NCBI GenBank assembly: GCA_016197365.1
Contig: JACPVS010000004.1
Location: 186,001-250,000, forward strand
Origin: Mycolicibacterium cosmeticum
Lineage (GTDB): Bacteria > Actinomycetota > Actinomycetes > Mycobacteriales > Mycobacteriaceae
Direction: 5' to 3'
Length of the DNA: 64,000 nucleotides
Made by a program: the position numbers and the translations under genes. Below, piece by piece: positions 1 to 7,960 of this stretch. Position 1 is the first letter of the stretch. Every line of letters begins with the position of its first letter. The notes beneath the pieces were generated by a model. That model was not told where the DNA came from, did no database searches, and saw only the letters and a program-made list of their open reading frames with translations.

Positions 1-20
1 GAGCGTAACGAAGAGGTGAC

Positions 21-1034
21 TTGTCGGTGCCGGTGCGTAAGCTCATGACCGTGAGCGTCCTCACAGAGATCACAGGCCATTCCGCGAAGGCGGACTCCCC
101 TGACGCGTTCCTCGCGGACGCGCAGCAGTACCGGCGCGAGCTCCTGGCGCACTGCTACCGGATGACCGGTTCGGTGCACGACGCCGAGGACCTGGTGCAG
201 GAGACGTTCCTGCGGGCGTGGAAGTCCTACAGCGGTTTCGAGGGCAAGTCCTCGGCCCGCACGTGGCTCTACCGCATCGCGACGAACACCTGCCTGACTG
301 CCATCCAGAGCAAGCAACGACGTCCGCTGCCGTCGGGTCTGGGCACCGACAGCTCCGACCCGACCACCGAGATCCTCGAACACCACGAGGTCCCGTGGCT
401 GGAGCCGCTACCCGACACCGCCGAGGTGGTGGAGTCCAAGGAGTCGGTACGGCTGGCTTTCGTCGCCGCACTGCAGCACCTGTCGCCGCGGCAGCGGGCC
501 GTGCTGGTGTTACGCGATGTATTGCAATGGCGCGCAGCCGAAGTCGCCGACGCGATCGGCAGCTCCACGGCCGCGGTGAACAGTCTGCTGCAACGGGCCC
601 GCGCCCAGCTCGACGAGGTCGGCCCCAGCGCGGACAACACGCTGTCGGCTCCGGAATCCCCCGAGGCCCAGGAACAGCTCGGCCACTACATCGCGGCGTT
701 CGAGGCCTACGACATCGACAAGCTGGTCACGCTGTTCACCCAGGAGGCCATCTGGGAGATGCCGCCGTTCGACACCTGGTACCGCGGGCCGGAGGCCATC
801 GGCCTGCTCTCCAAGCACAAATGCCCCGCCGAGTACCCCGGTGATATGCAGTTCATCGCCACCAGCGCCAACGGCCAGCCCGCGGCGGCGATGTACCTGC
901 GCAATCCCGAGACCGGGGTGCACGAGGCATTCCAGTTGCACGTCCTGGACGTCACCGCCGACGGCATCTCGCACGTGGTCGCGTTCATGGAGCCGCGCCT
1001 GTTCGCGACGTTCGGGCTACCCGAGCGGCTCTAA
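21..1034 (+). CDS. sigG: ECF-type RNA polymerase sigma factor SigG with SnoaL-like C-terminal domain
   Basis: Alternative sigma factor that would redirect RNA polymerase to a stress-type regulon. The 337-residue product has sigma region 2 at about residues 33-100 (DAEDLVQETFLRAWK at 54-68), sigma region 4 at about 150-198 (LSPRQRAVLVLRD then a helix-turn-helix), and a SnoaL/NTF2-like domain at about 220-330, the architecture of mycobacterial SigG. The tail usually modulates activity in such factors. The start is a TTG at 21 behind GAGG at 13-16; an in-frame ATG at 45 is the alternative. The 3' end overlaps the convergent VOC gene by 4 bp. Finding sigG at one end of an mce1 block matches the M. 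tuberculosis order as I remember it, which supports the name. No anti-sigma gene is adjacent. Confidence 0.9.
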   Translation: MSVPVRKLMTVSVLTEITGHSAKADSPDAFLADAQQYRRELLAHCYRMTGSVHDAEDLVQETFLRAWKSYSGFEGKSSARTWLYRIATNTCLTAIQSKQRRPLPSGLGTDSSDPTTEILEHHEVPWLEPLPDTAEVVESKESVRLAFVAALQHLSPRQRAVLVLRDVLQWRAAEVADAIGSSTAAVNSLLQRARAQLDEVGPSADNTLSAPESPEAQEQLGHYIAAFEAYDIDKLVTLFTQEAIWEMPPFDTWYRGPEAIGLLSKHKCPAEYPGDMQFIATSANGQPAAAMYLRNPETGVHEAFQLHVLDVTADGISHVVAFMEPRLFATFGLPERL

Positions 1035-1519
1035 CCGCGCGCCGCCGCCTTCAGCGCCGCGATGTCGAACTTGCCGAAGGTCGACAGCACCGCTGACATC
1101 AGGCGATCCTGCGCCGCCGCATCGCCGTCGTCGAGCAGGTCGTAGTACTCGCTCGGGGTGATCTGCCAGGACAGGCCGTACTTGTCCTTGAGCCACCCGC
1201 ACGGCTGGTCCGACCCGCCCTCGACGAGTGCTGCCCACAACCGGTCCAGTTCGTCCTGGCCGCTGACCCGCACCTCCAGCGAGACGGCCTCGGAGAACTG
1301 GAACTGCGGGCCGCCGTTGATCCCGACGAAGCGCTGACCCGACAGCTCGAATTCGACCACCACCGGAACGTCCTGCGGGGACGGCGAGTCGGGGTGGGAG
1401 GCGATCTTGTTGAGGATCCGGCCGTTGCCCCCGAAGGCAGCGATGTAGTGCGCGGCAGCCTCCTCGGCCTGCCGGTCGAACCAGAGATTGGGCACGATCT
1501 GGGCGGTTATCTGCGTCAT
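1031..1519 (-). CDS. VOC-family protein (PhnB / 3-demethylubiquinone methyltransferase-like fold)
   Basis: A 162-residue protein of the glyoxalase/VOC fold, PhnB-like subgroup: it opens with the strand TQITAQIVPNLWF, followed by the EAAAHYIAAF helix, then FVGINGGPQF and FSEAVSLEV in the middle, and WGL-type ending strands (KDKYGLSWQITP). Members are small metal-associated or metal-free proteins, often without an assigned substrate; the methyltransferase name is historical and no SAM site is visible. The ATG at 1519 is chosen because the family begins a few residues before the first strand; 23 further in-frame residues upstream look non-conserved. It is convergent to sigG with a 4-bp overlap and no terminator. 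Nothing in the sequence identifies a substrate. Confidence 0.8.
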   Translation of the reverse strand: MTQITAQIVPNLWFDRQAEEAAAHYIAAFGGNGRILNKIASHPDSPSPQDVPVVVEFELSGQRFVGINGGPQFQFSEAVSLEVRVSGQDELDRLWAALVEGGSDQPCGWLKDKYGLSWQITPSEYYDLLDDGDAAAQDRLMSAVLSTFGKFDIAALKAAARG

Positions 1520-1621
1520 GCAAGGTAGACCGGCGGGCGCCCCGGGAATCATCGAACGCCTACCTGAACGATTCAGTGAAGCTGCCATAGCTGCACTTCA
1601 AAGGGTTGATGACAGCAAATC

Positions 1622-1635
1622 TAGAACCTGTTCTA
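1622..1635. promoter_or_regulatory. KstR-type operator over a leaderless-type promoter
   Basis: TAGAACCTGTTCTA is a perfect inverted repeat (TAGAAC, CT, GTTCTA) and fits at every fixed position the published KstR motif TNNAACNNGTTNNA, the operator of the mycobacterial cholesterol-catabolism repressor. It overlaps a good -10 hexamer TATGAT (1634-1639) that lies 8 nt before the ATG at 1648, so the transcript should be almost or fully leaderless and repression by occlusion is easy to imagine. kstR itself is not in the window. Assignment rests on motif match only. Confidence 0.65.
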
Positions 1636-1647
1636 TGATCGCAGTCC

Positions 1648-2772
1648 ATGAAGACCAAGGGCGCCCTGCTGTGGGAACTCAATGCACCGTTCACCATCGA
1701 CGAGATCGATCTCGGTGACCCCGTCGCCGACGAGGTCCAGATCCGGATGCATGCCGCGGGCATGTGCCACTCCGACTACCACCTCACCACCGGCGCCACC
1801 CCGATCGGCCTGCCCGCACTCGGCGGCCATGAAGGTGCCGGCGTCGTCACCAAGGTCGGCAAGAACGTCACCGGGATCGAGGAGGGCGACCACGTCATCC
1901 TCGCGTTCATCCCGGCCTGCGGGGTGTGCCCGCCGTGCCTGAAAGGCTTCCGGTCGCTGTGTGACCGCGGCGCCCTGCTGCTCGGCGGCAAGGCCATCGC
2001 CGACGGCACATCGCGCGTGCACGCCGGCGGTCGCGAGGTGTCCCCGATGAACCTGCTGGGCACCTTCGCGCCGTATATGACGGTGCACAAGGACTCGGTC
2101 GTCAAGATCGACAAGGACATCCCGTTCGAGACGGCCGCGATCATGGGGTGCGCGGTGCCGACGGGGTTCGGTTCGGCCACCAACGTCGCCGAGGTGAAGC
2201 CGGGCGAGACCGTCATCGTCGTCGGGGTGGGCGGCATCGGGATGAGCGCCCTGCAGGGCGCGGTGATCTCGGGCGCCAAGCACGTCATCGCCATCGACCC
2301 GAACGAGTGGAAGCGCGAGCAGGCCATCAAGTTCGGCGCCACGCACGTGTACCCGTCGATGGCCGAGGCGATCGCGCCCGTCATCGACACCACCTACGGC
2401 CTGATGGCCGACAAGGTCATCATCGCCGTCGGCGACATGAAGGGCGAGTACATCGAAGAGGCGATGATCCTGACCGCAAAGACCGGCACGTGTGTGGTGA
2501 CGGGGATGGGCTCGATGCTCGACGCCGACGTCAAGCTGAACCTGTTCCTGTTCACCATGTTGCAGAAGACGTTGAAAGGCAACATCTTCGGTGGCGGCAG
2601 CAGTCACGTCGAGACTCCCCGGCTGACCGCGTTGTACAAGTCCGGGCTGCTCAACATCGACGACATGATCACCCGCACCTACAAGCTGGAAGACATCAAC
2701 ACCGGCTACCAGGACATGTTGGATGGCAACAACATTCGCGGCGTCGTCACCTTCGACGAGTCGGACTGGTAG
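1648..2772 (+). CDS. NDMA-dependent, zinc-containing alcohol dehydrogenase (Rxyl_3153-type)
   Basis: Medium-chain dehydrogenase of 374 residues. Catalytic zinc ligands are C40 (MCHSD), H61/E62 (GGHEGAG) and a Cys near 165 (MGCAVPTG); the structural zinc site is C91, C94, C97 and C105 (CGVCPPCLKGFRSLC). The nucleotide fold has GVGGIGMSALQG near 190. Overall it matches the class whose NAD(H) is tightly bound and recycled by the artificial acceptor NDMA; family members in actinobacteria are tied to mycofactocin as the likely physiological electron carrier (family knowledge, no mft gene is in this window). The gene is monocistronic, begins at ATG 1648 just after a TATGAT -10, and ends in a strong shared hairpin terminator. 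The KstR-like box upstream suggests induction with sterol catabolism. Substrate is unknown; a primary alcohol or aldehyde is expected. Confidence 0.9.
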   Translation: MKTKGALLWELNAPFTIDEIDLGDPVADEVQIRMHAAGMCHSDYHLTTGATPIGLPALGGHEGAGVVTKVGKNVTGIEEGDHVILAFIPACGVCPPCLKGFRSLCDRGALLLGGKAIADGTSRVHAGGREVSPMNLLGTFAPYMTVHKDSVVKIDKDIPFETAAIMGCAVPTGFGSATNVAEVKPGETVIVVGVGGIGMSALQGAVISGAKHVIAIDPNEWKREQAIKFGATHVYPSMAEAIAPVIDTTYGLMADKVIIAVGDMKGEYIEEAMILTAKTGTCVVTGMGSMLDADVKLNLFLFTMLQKTLKGNIFGGGSSHVETPRLTALYKSGLLNIDDMITRTYKLEDINTGYQDMLDGNNIRGVVTFDESDW

Positions 2773-2795
2773 ACCCGCCTCTTCCTGCGAGCAGG

Positions 2796-2837
2796 CACAG
2801 AATTGCCCCTTTCCGGCTGGAAAGGGGCAATTCTGTG
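2796..2837. terminator. Bidirectional intrinsic-type hairpin between convergent genes
   Basis: A 19-bp perfect stem (2796-2814 with 2819-2837, GGCT loop), extendable outward to about 29 bp with three mismatches (2786-2847), between the convergent alcohol dehydrogenase and SDR genes. No U-tract follows, which is common in mycobacteria. The left flank at 2787-2804 is nearly identical to 49456-49473 (see findings). Confidence 0.8.
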
Positions 2838-2855
2838 TCTGGTCGCGAAGAAGCG

Positions 2856-3632
2856 TTACTTCGGCGGCATCCGGATGCCGCCGTCGACGCGGACGACCTC
2901 GGCGTTCATGTAGGAGTTGGTGATCAGTTCGATCACCATCGAGGCGAGCTCGTCGGGCTTACCGAGGCGGTGCGGGAAGAGCACCGACTCACCCAGCTTG
3001 GCCTTGAACGCCTCGGAGGCTTCGCCCTCGCCGTAGATGGGGGTGTCGATCAGGCCGGGGGCGACGGTGTTCACCCGGATGCCGACGGCCGACAGGTCGC
3101 GGGCGACCGGCAGGGTCAGGCCCACGACGCCGCCCTTGGACGACGAGTACGCGGCCTGACCGATCTGGCCGTCGAACGCCGCCACGCTGGTGAGGTTGAC
3201 GATCGCGCCGCGCTCACCGGTGTCGGTCAGCTCATTGCGGCTCATCGCGGTGGCCGCCAGGCGGATCGCGTCGAAGGTGCCGACCAGGTTGATCGCGAGC
3301 ACCTTCTTGTAGGCGTCCAGGTTGTGCGCCGAGTCGAACTGGCCGTCCTTGCCGATGGTGCGCTGGGCCCAGCCGATACCGGCCGAGTTCACCAGGGCGC
3401 GCAGCGGGCCGAGGTCGGTGGCCGTGTTCACGGCGTCGGCGATCTGGTCGGTGTTGGTGACGTCGACGGTGACGAAGACGCCACCGATCTCGTGCGCCAG
3501 TTCCTGGCCGCGCTCGGCGTTCAGGTCGGCGACGACAACCCTGGCGCCCTTGGCGGCCAGCTGACGTGCGGCGGCGGCTCCGATACCCGATGCGCCACCG
3601 GTGACGATTGCACTAGCTCCATTGATATCCAC
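2856..3632 (-). CDS. SDR oxidoreductase, 3-hydroxyacyl-CoA dehydrogenase type-2-like
   Basis: Classical short-chain dehydrogenase of 258 residues: cofactor motif TGGASGIG near residues 11-18, NSAG in beta-4, serine of LTSV, and the YSSSK catalytic pair. The overall sequence, with [13 protein letters not shown] at the start and [13 protein letters not shown] at the end, resembles the HSD10 / 3-hydroxyacyl-CoA dehydrogenase type-2 group that oxidises 2-methyl-3-hydroxyacyl-CoAs and some hydroxysteroids. The chosen start is GTG at 3632: a -10 hexamer TATTCT (plus-strand 3639-3644) sits 6 nt upstream, so the mRNA is probably leaderless. Upstream in-frame codons to 3698 lack a ribosome site. Divergent from the methyltransferase gene and convergent with the NDMA-type dehydrogenase, with a shared terminator. 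Substrate is inferred only from family resemblance. Confidence 0.85.
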   Translation of the reverse strand: MDINGASAIVTGGASGIGAAAARQLAAKGARVVVADLNAERGQELAHEIGGVFVTVDVTNTDQIADAVNTATDLGPLRALVNSAGIGWAQRTIGKDGQFDSAHNLDAYKKVLAINLVGTFDAIRLAATAMSRNELTDTGERGAIVNLTSVAAFDGQIGQAAYSSSKGGVVGLTLPVARDLSAVGIRVNTVAPGLIDTPIYGEGEASEAFKAKLGESVLFPHRLGKPDELASMVIELITNSYMNAEVVRVDGGIRMPPK

Positions 3633-3638
3633 GAGCGC

Positions 3639-3644
3639 AGAATA
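3639..3644 (-). promoter_or_regulatory. -10 element of a probable leaderless promoter for the SDR gene
   Basis: Read on the minus strand the hexamer is TATTCT, six bases before the GTG at 3632. This spacing puts the transcription start on or next to the start codon. No convincing -35 is visible, which is usual for mycobacterial leaderless promoters. Confidence 0.5.
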
Positions 3645-3750
3645 TCCCCTATCCACCGGTCGGTAGGGCGGATACCCCGTCCGGCACTTCCAGTTCACCT
3701 CGACGGCGTAGCGTGCCGCGGAGTTTTGCCAAGGTAGAGGAGTTGCCCAG

Positions 3751-5301
3751 GTGACCGACGCTAGCGATACGCTACGTGCCGACTACGACGAGACGCCGTA
3801 CGTCTCGAATTCGTTCCCCCAGTCGGCGCCGGGGACGCTGGCCGCCGTTGCGCACCTGTTCGGGCTGCAGCCGCCAGCCGTCGCCACCGCCCGCGTGCTC
3901 GAAATCGGCTGTGCCGCAGGCGGAAACATCCTGCCGTTCGCCGCGACGCATCCCGACGCCGAGGTCGTGGGCATCGACCTCTCGGAGGTGCAGATCGAGC
4001 AGGGGCGGGCGCGGGTCCACGCGCTGGGCCTGCAGAACATGCAGTTGATCGCCGCCGATCTGGCGAAGGTGGATCTGTCCGGGCTGGGCCGGTTCGACTA
4101 CGTCATCGCCCACGGTGTGTACAGCTGGGTGCCCGAGGACGTGGCCGAGGCCCTGCTGGCCACCATCCAGGCGACACTGTCACCGCACGGCGTCGCCTAC
4201 ATCAGCTACAACTGCTACCCGGGCTGGAAGGCCAAGGAGATCGTGCGCGACGCCATGATGTTGGCGAGCGGGGGCAGCCAGACACCCGGCGAGAAGGTGC
4301 AGCAGGCCCGCGGCATCGCCGACTTCCTGGAGGAGGTGTCTCCGGCGGGTGGTGTGATGGCCAGCGTGCTGGCCGAATGGCGGGCCTCCGATGACGGCTT
4401 CGGCGATTCCTACCTGCTGCACGACGAGCTGGAGGCGTTCAACACCCCGCGCTATTTCTACGAGGTGCTGGCCCGGACGAACGCGCACGGCCTGGCGTTT
4501 CTGGGCGAGGCCCGGCCGGAGGTGATGATTCCGGCGAACCACGGACCGAAAGTGGCCGAGTACCTGGCCGCGCACTGCGGCAACGCGCAGGTTCTGGTGG
4601 AGCAGTACCTGGACTTCGTCACCAACCGGACATTCCGGCAGTCACTGTTCGTGCACGCCGACCGCGCGCAGCAGATCAACTACGATCCCGGTGCCGAGCG
4701 CTTCCGCCGCCTGCACCTGGCGGCCTCCGTGCCTGCGCTGGACGGTCCGACCCGGCTGGACAATTCCCGCCAGGAGTTCCAGCAGGCCGACGGTGCCACC
4801 TTGTTCACCAACGCGCCGGCCATCAAGGCGGCGCTGGACGCCCTCACCTCCCGCTGGCCCTGGACGTTGTCCCACGATGAGCTGGTGGCCGACGTGAGTG
4901 CGCGACTGGTCGCCGCCGGGACCCAACCCAGCGCCGACCTGCCCGCCCATCTCGATGATCTGACGAGTGTGCTGGTGATGCAGGGCCAGGCGCACTACCA
5001 ACTGGACCCGGTGCTGCCGGAACCGGCCGGCACACGTCTGAAGATCGACGAATCAACAAGGAGGGTGGCCGAATTGACCGCCCGGGACGACGACGCGTCG
5101 ACGTTCAACCGCTGGCACGAGACGGTGCCGCTGGACAGCCTGGACCGCCACCTCGTCCCGCTGCTCGACGGCAGCCGGGACGACGAGCAGTTGGTCGAGG
5201 CGCTGCTCACCGTCGGTGCGGGAACTCGGGACGAGCTCACCGAACACGTGCGAACGATGCGGGAACGGCTCTCAGGGCTCAAGCTGGTGCGGCTGAACTG
5301 A
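3751..5301 (+). CDS. Class I SAM methyltransferase with methyltransferase-regulatory domain
   Basis: The 516-residue protein starts with a Rossmann methyltransferase domain: LEIGCAAGGN (motif I, about residues 50-59), VVGIDLSE (motif II acidic end) and FDYVIAHGVYSWV (motif IV region). From about 235 to 315 it carries a methyltransferase-regulatory domain (helical, with EVMIPANHGPKVAEYL), and a winged-helix-like tail follows (PLDSLDRHLVPLLDGSRDDEQLVEAL). Such proteins occur widely in proteobacteria and actinobacteria; their substrates are mostly unknown. The start is GTG 3751 with GAGGAG about 9 nt upstream. Its stop abuts the stop of the convergent MarR gene at 5302 without any spacer. Confidence 0.8.
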   Translation: MTDASDTLRADYDETPYVSNSFPQSAPGTLAAVAHLFGLQPPAVATARVLEIGCAAGGNILPFAATHPDAEVVGIDLSEVQIEQGRARVHALGLQNMQLIAADLAKVDLSGLGRFDYVIAHGVYSWVPEDVAEALLATIQATLSPHGVAYISYNCYPGWKAKEIVRDAMMLASGGSQTPGEKVQQARGIADFLEEVSPAGGVMASVLAEWRASDDGFGDSYLLHDELEAFNTPRYFYEVLARTNAHGLAFLGEARPEVMIPANHGPKVAEYLAAHCGNAQVLVEQYLDFVTNRTFRQSLFVHADRAQQINYDPGAERFRRLHLAASVPALDGPTRLDNSRQEFQQADGATLFTNAPAIKAALDALTSRWPWTLSHDELVADVSARLVAAGTQPSADLPAHLDDLTSVLVMQGQAHYQLDPVLPEPAGTRLKIDESTRRVAELTARDDDASTFNRWHETVPLDSLDRHLVPLLDGSRDDEQLVEALLTVGAGTRDELTEHVRTMRERLSGLKLVRLN

Positions 5302-5745
5302 TCACCCGAGCCGCTGCACCGCACGGGCCAGCCACCGCCCCACGGCGGCGGTCTGCGCGGGGTTCATATCGTCGAACAACACCGCCTGCACCAGCGCCAC
5401 ATGCCCCGGCGCCGCGGCGGTCAGCGCCGCGCGGCCCGCTGCGGTGATCTCGACGGTGACCACGCGGCGGTCGCCGTCGGTGCCGTGACGGGCCACCAGA
5501 TCGCGGTCGGTCATCCGGCGCAACTGGTGTGAGACCCGGCTCTGCTCCCAGCCCAGCCGCTCCCCGAGCTCGTTCATGGCGCAGCCGGGCCGTTCCTCGA
5601 GGGCGACGAGCACCTCGTAGTCGGACAGCGACAGCCCGCAATCGGCCTGCAGTTGCCGGTTCATGGCGGCCTCCAGTCGGGCACTCATCGTCAGGTAGTC
5701 ACGCCAGATTCGCTGTCGGTCGTCGGTCAGCCACATGGAATACAT
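5302..5745 (-). CDS. MarR-family transcriptional regulator
   Basis: Winged-helix regulator of 147 residues, normal length for MarR dimers. The DNA-recognition part is CAMNELGERLGWEQSRVSHQ (about residues 54-73), followed by the beta-wing DGDRRVVTVEITAAGR. It is divergent from the pirin gene, 69 bp apart, an arrangement typical for a MarR repressor controlling its neighbour and itself. The ATG at 5745 is used; an ATG three codons later is possible. Ligand unknown. Confidence 0.85.
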   Translation of the reverse strand: MYSMWLTDDRQRIWRDYLTMSARLEAAMNRQLQADCGLSLSDYEVLVALEERPGCAMNELGERLGWEQSRVSHQLRRMTDRDLVARHGTDGDRRVVTVEITAAGRAALTAAAPGHVALVQAVLFDDMNPAQTAAVGRWLARAVQRLG

Positions 5746-5770
5746 GACACATCATCTATGTTGTGGTGTC
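5746..5770. promoter_or_regulatory. Candidate MarR operator between marR and pirin
   Basis: Arms GACAC (5746-5750) and GTGTC (5766-5770) flank 15 bases immediately upstream of the MarR start codon. Position suits an autoregulatory site also blocking the pirin promoter. The arms are short, so this is weak. Confidence 0.3.
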
Positions 5771-5814
5771 CAGTACCGGCACCTAGGCTGGCATCGAATC
5801 GCAAGGAGAACCCG

Positions 5815-6576
5815 ATGAGCAGTACCGCAACCATCGACATCCGCCGCGCCGGCGACCGGGCGGCCACCAAGATCTCGTGGCTGGACTCCAAGCACTCCTT
5901 CTCGTTCAGCGACCACTACGACCCCGCCAACACCCACCACGGCCTGCTGCTGGTCAACAACGACGACATCGTCACGCCGGGTGCCGGTTTTGACACCCAC
6001 CCGCACCGCGACATGGAGATCGTGACGTGGGTGCTGCGCGGCTCCCTGGTACACCAGGACTCGACCGGGCACTCGGGCGTCATCTATCCCGGTCTGGCGC
6101 AACGCATGTCGGCTGGCCGGGGCATCATGCACTCCGAGAAGAACGACTCGTGGACGTTGACCGGCGGTGAAAACCATTCCGAGCCCGTACATTTCGTGCA
6201 AATGTGGGTGGTCCCGGATGAATCGGGTATCACCCCGGGCTACCAGCAGCTGGAGATCGACGACGAACTGCTCCGCGGAGGGCTGGTCACCGTCGCCTCG
6301 GGCATGCCCGAGCACCGCGGCGAGACCGCCATCAGCATCCAGAACCGCTTCGCCGCGATGCACGTGGCGCGGCTGCAGCCGGGCGATTCCGTCGAACTGC
6401 CCCAGGCGCCGTACCTGCACCTGTTCGTGCCCCGGGGCGACGTCGCCCTGGAGGGCGCCGGCCCGCTGGCCGAAGGGGACGCCGTCCGACTCACCGCCAC
6501 CGGTGGTCAACGGGTGACGGCCACCACCGCCGCCGAGGTCCTGGTGTGGGAAATGCATGCAGGCCTGGCTGCCTGA
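5815..6576 (+). CDS. Pirin family protein (cupin, possible quercetinase-like)
   Basis: A 253-residue bicupin. The N-terminal cupin carries the metal-binding set of pirins: FDTHPHRDMEIVTWVLRG (two His and Glu/His ligands) and the later MSAGRGIMHSEKN segment. The C-terminal half is the degenerate cupin. Bacterial pirins bind Fe or similar metal and some oxidise flavonols, but the physiological role is usually unknown. ATG 5815 follows a strong AAGGAGA site; the upstream open frame has no support. The counterpart in M. tuberculosis lies next to sigG (Rv0181c, from memory), fitting this block. The last 20 bases overlap the next gene, suggesting one transcript. Confidence 0.9.
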   Translation: MSSTATIDIRRAGDRAATKISWLDSKHSFSFSDHYDPANTHHGLLLVNNDDIVTPGAGFDTHPHRDMEIVTWVLRGSLVHQDSTGHSGVIYPGLAQRMSAGRGIMHSEKNDSWTLTGGENHSEPVHFVQMWVVPDESGITPGYQQLEIDDELLRGGLVTVASGMPEHRGETAISIQNRFAAMHVARLQPGDSVELPQAPYLHLFVPRGDVALEGAGPLAEGDAVRLTATGGQRVTATTAAEVLVWEMHAGLAA

Positions 6577-7852
6577 CCGCCTTCTCGCCGGCAGCATCGC
6601 CACGGTGATGCTGCTGGCCGGTTGCGCGACAGGCAGCAGCCCGGCACCGCAAACCCCGGTACCGGTCACCCCCGCAGCGCCCGCTGCGAAGCCCGCCGGT
6701 CTCGTGCCGGTGACGGTGGACGTCCCAGAGGGTCTGAACCAACGGCCCTTCGACACCGCCCGCCAGGCCCTGGTGCCGCCGGGGTGGACGCTGTCGGTGT
6801 GGGCCAGATTGCCCACGGCCAGGCTGGCGGTGTGGGCGCCGGACGGGCGGCTGCTGGTCTCGCTGCCGAGCACCGGCCAGGTGATGACCGTGCGACCGGA
6901 ACAAAACACACCCCTGCTCGAAGGGCTCGACCAACCGCACGGTCTGGCCTTCGCCGGCGCCACCCTGCTGGTCGCCGAGAGCGACCGGATCACCTCCTAC
7001 GACTACCGCGACGGCACCGCCACCAATCCCCGGCCGATCGCTACCGGGCTGCCCGACGCGCGCAGCCCCGACCTACGCGGCGCGTACTCCCACGCGCTCA
7101 AGAGTGTCACGACCGGACCCGATGGGGCCATGTACTTTTCGATCGGATCCACCGGGAACATCTCGGCTGGGGACCGCACCGCCGAACCACCGCGCGCCAC
7201 CGTGATGCGGGTTCCGCCCGGCGGCGGCCCTGCGGAGCCGTTCGCGACCGGGGTCCGTAACGGCACCGGTCTGGCCACCGGACCCGACGGATCCATCTGG
7301 ACTGCGATCAACAATCGCGACAACATCGCCGACCCGGCCACCGGCCAGGTGCGCCCCGAGTACGTCGCCGAGAACCCGCCCGAGGCCGTCGCCCGGCTGA
7401 CCGCGGGCCGCGAGCTCGGGTGGCCGTACTGCCATCCCGTCGGCGGTCCTTCCGACGCCCCGTTCATCCGCGACGTCCAGACCAATCCCGACGGGCAAGC
7501 ACTCGACTGCGCGGCGCTGCCGCCCGCCGAACAGACCATCGGCGCCCACTCCGCGCCACTGGGCATGAGTTTCACCGATGGCGCGTTGCCCGCCCCGTAC
7601 ACGTCCGGCGCACTGCTGGGCGTGCACGGCTCCTGGAACCGGCAACCACCCCGCGCCCCCGAGGTGTCCTTCCTGCCGTGGCAGAACGGATCGTTGGGAC
7701 CCGCACAGACCCTCCTCGGTGGCTTCCAGTCCGCCGACGGATCCCGTTGGGGCCGGCCGGTTTCCGCGATCGTCGGCCCTGACGGCGCGGTGTACGTCAC
7801 CGACGACTACGCCGGCGCGGTGTACCGGCTGGCGCCACCAGGCCTCCGTTAG
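6557..7852 (+). CDS. Sorbosone/glucose dehydrogenase-like beta-propeller lipoprotein
   Basis: An exported lipoprotein of 431 residues: hydrophobic stretch at residues 10-24 ends in lipobox LLAGC (Cys near 25). After a Pro/Ala linker comes a six-bladed propeller of the glucose/sorbosone dehydrogenase type, with PDGRLLVSLPSTG, ADGAMYFSIGS-like and PDGSIWTAINNRDNI repeats and the C-terminal VGPDGAVYVTDDYAGAVYR strand. The family uses PQQ or an unknown sugar-type substrate; the PQQ-contacting residues cannot be confirmed by eye. The start overlaps pirin by 20 bp, implying translational coupling. It would act on the outer face of the membrane. Confidence 0.75.
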   Translation: MQAWLPDRLLAGSIATVMLLAGCATGSSPAPQTPVPVTPAAPAAKPAGLVPVTVDVPEGLNQRPFDTARQALVPPGWTLSVWARLPTARLAVWAPDGRLLVSLPSTGQVMTVRPEQNTPLLEGLDQPHGLAFAGATLLVAESDRITSYDYRDGTATNPRPIATGLPDARSPDLRGAYSHALKSVTTGPDGAMYFSIGSTGNISAGDRTAEPPRATVMRVPPGGGPAEPFATGVRNGTGLATGPDGSIWTAINNRDNIADPATGQVRPEYVAENPPEAVARLTAGRELGWPYCHPVGGPSDAPFIRDVQTNPDGQALDCAALPPAEQTIGAHSAPLGMSFTDGALPAPYTSGALLGVHGSWNRQPPRAPEVSFLPWQNGSLGPAQTLLGGFQSADGSRWGRPVSAIVGPDGAVYVTDDYAGAVYRLAPPGLR

Positions 7853-7897
7853 GCGCAATTGTCTTGTGGCAGAAGCGTTATCCTGCCGTGACGAAAG

Positions 7898-7925
7898 TTG
7901 ACAGTGTGTCCGCTGTGACTATCCT
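7898..7925 (+). promoter_or_regulatory. SigA-type promoter for the glycosidase gene
   Basis: TTGACA (7898-7903), a 16-nt spacer, and TATCCT (7920-7925) precede the gene whose start is at 7961, giving a leader of about 28 nt that includes the ribosome site GGAAGGA. Confidence 0.6.
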
Positions 7926-7960
7926 GAGCATCTCGTGGAAGTTTGCCAGGAAGGACCGCC

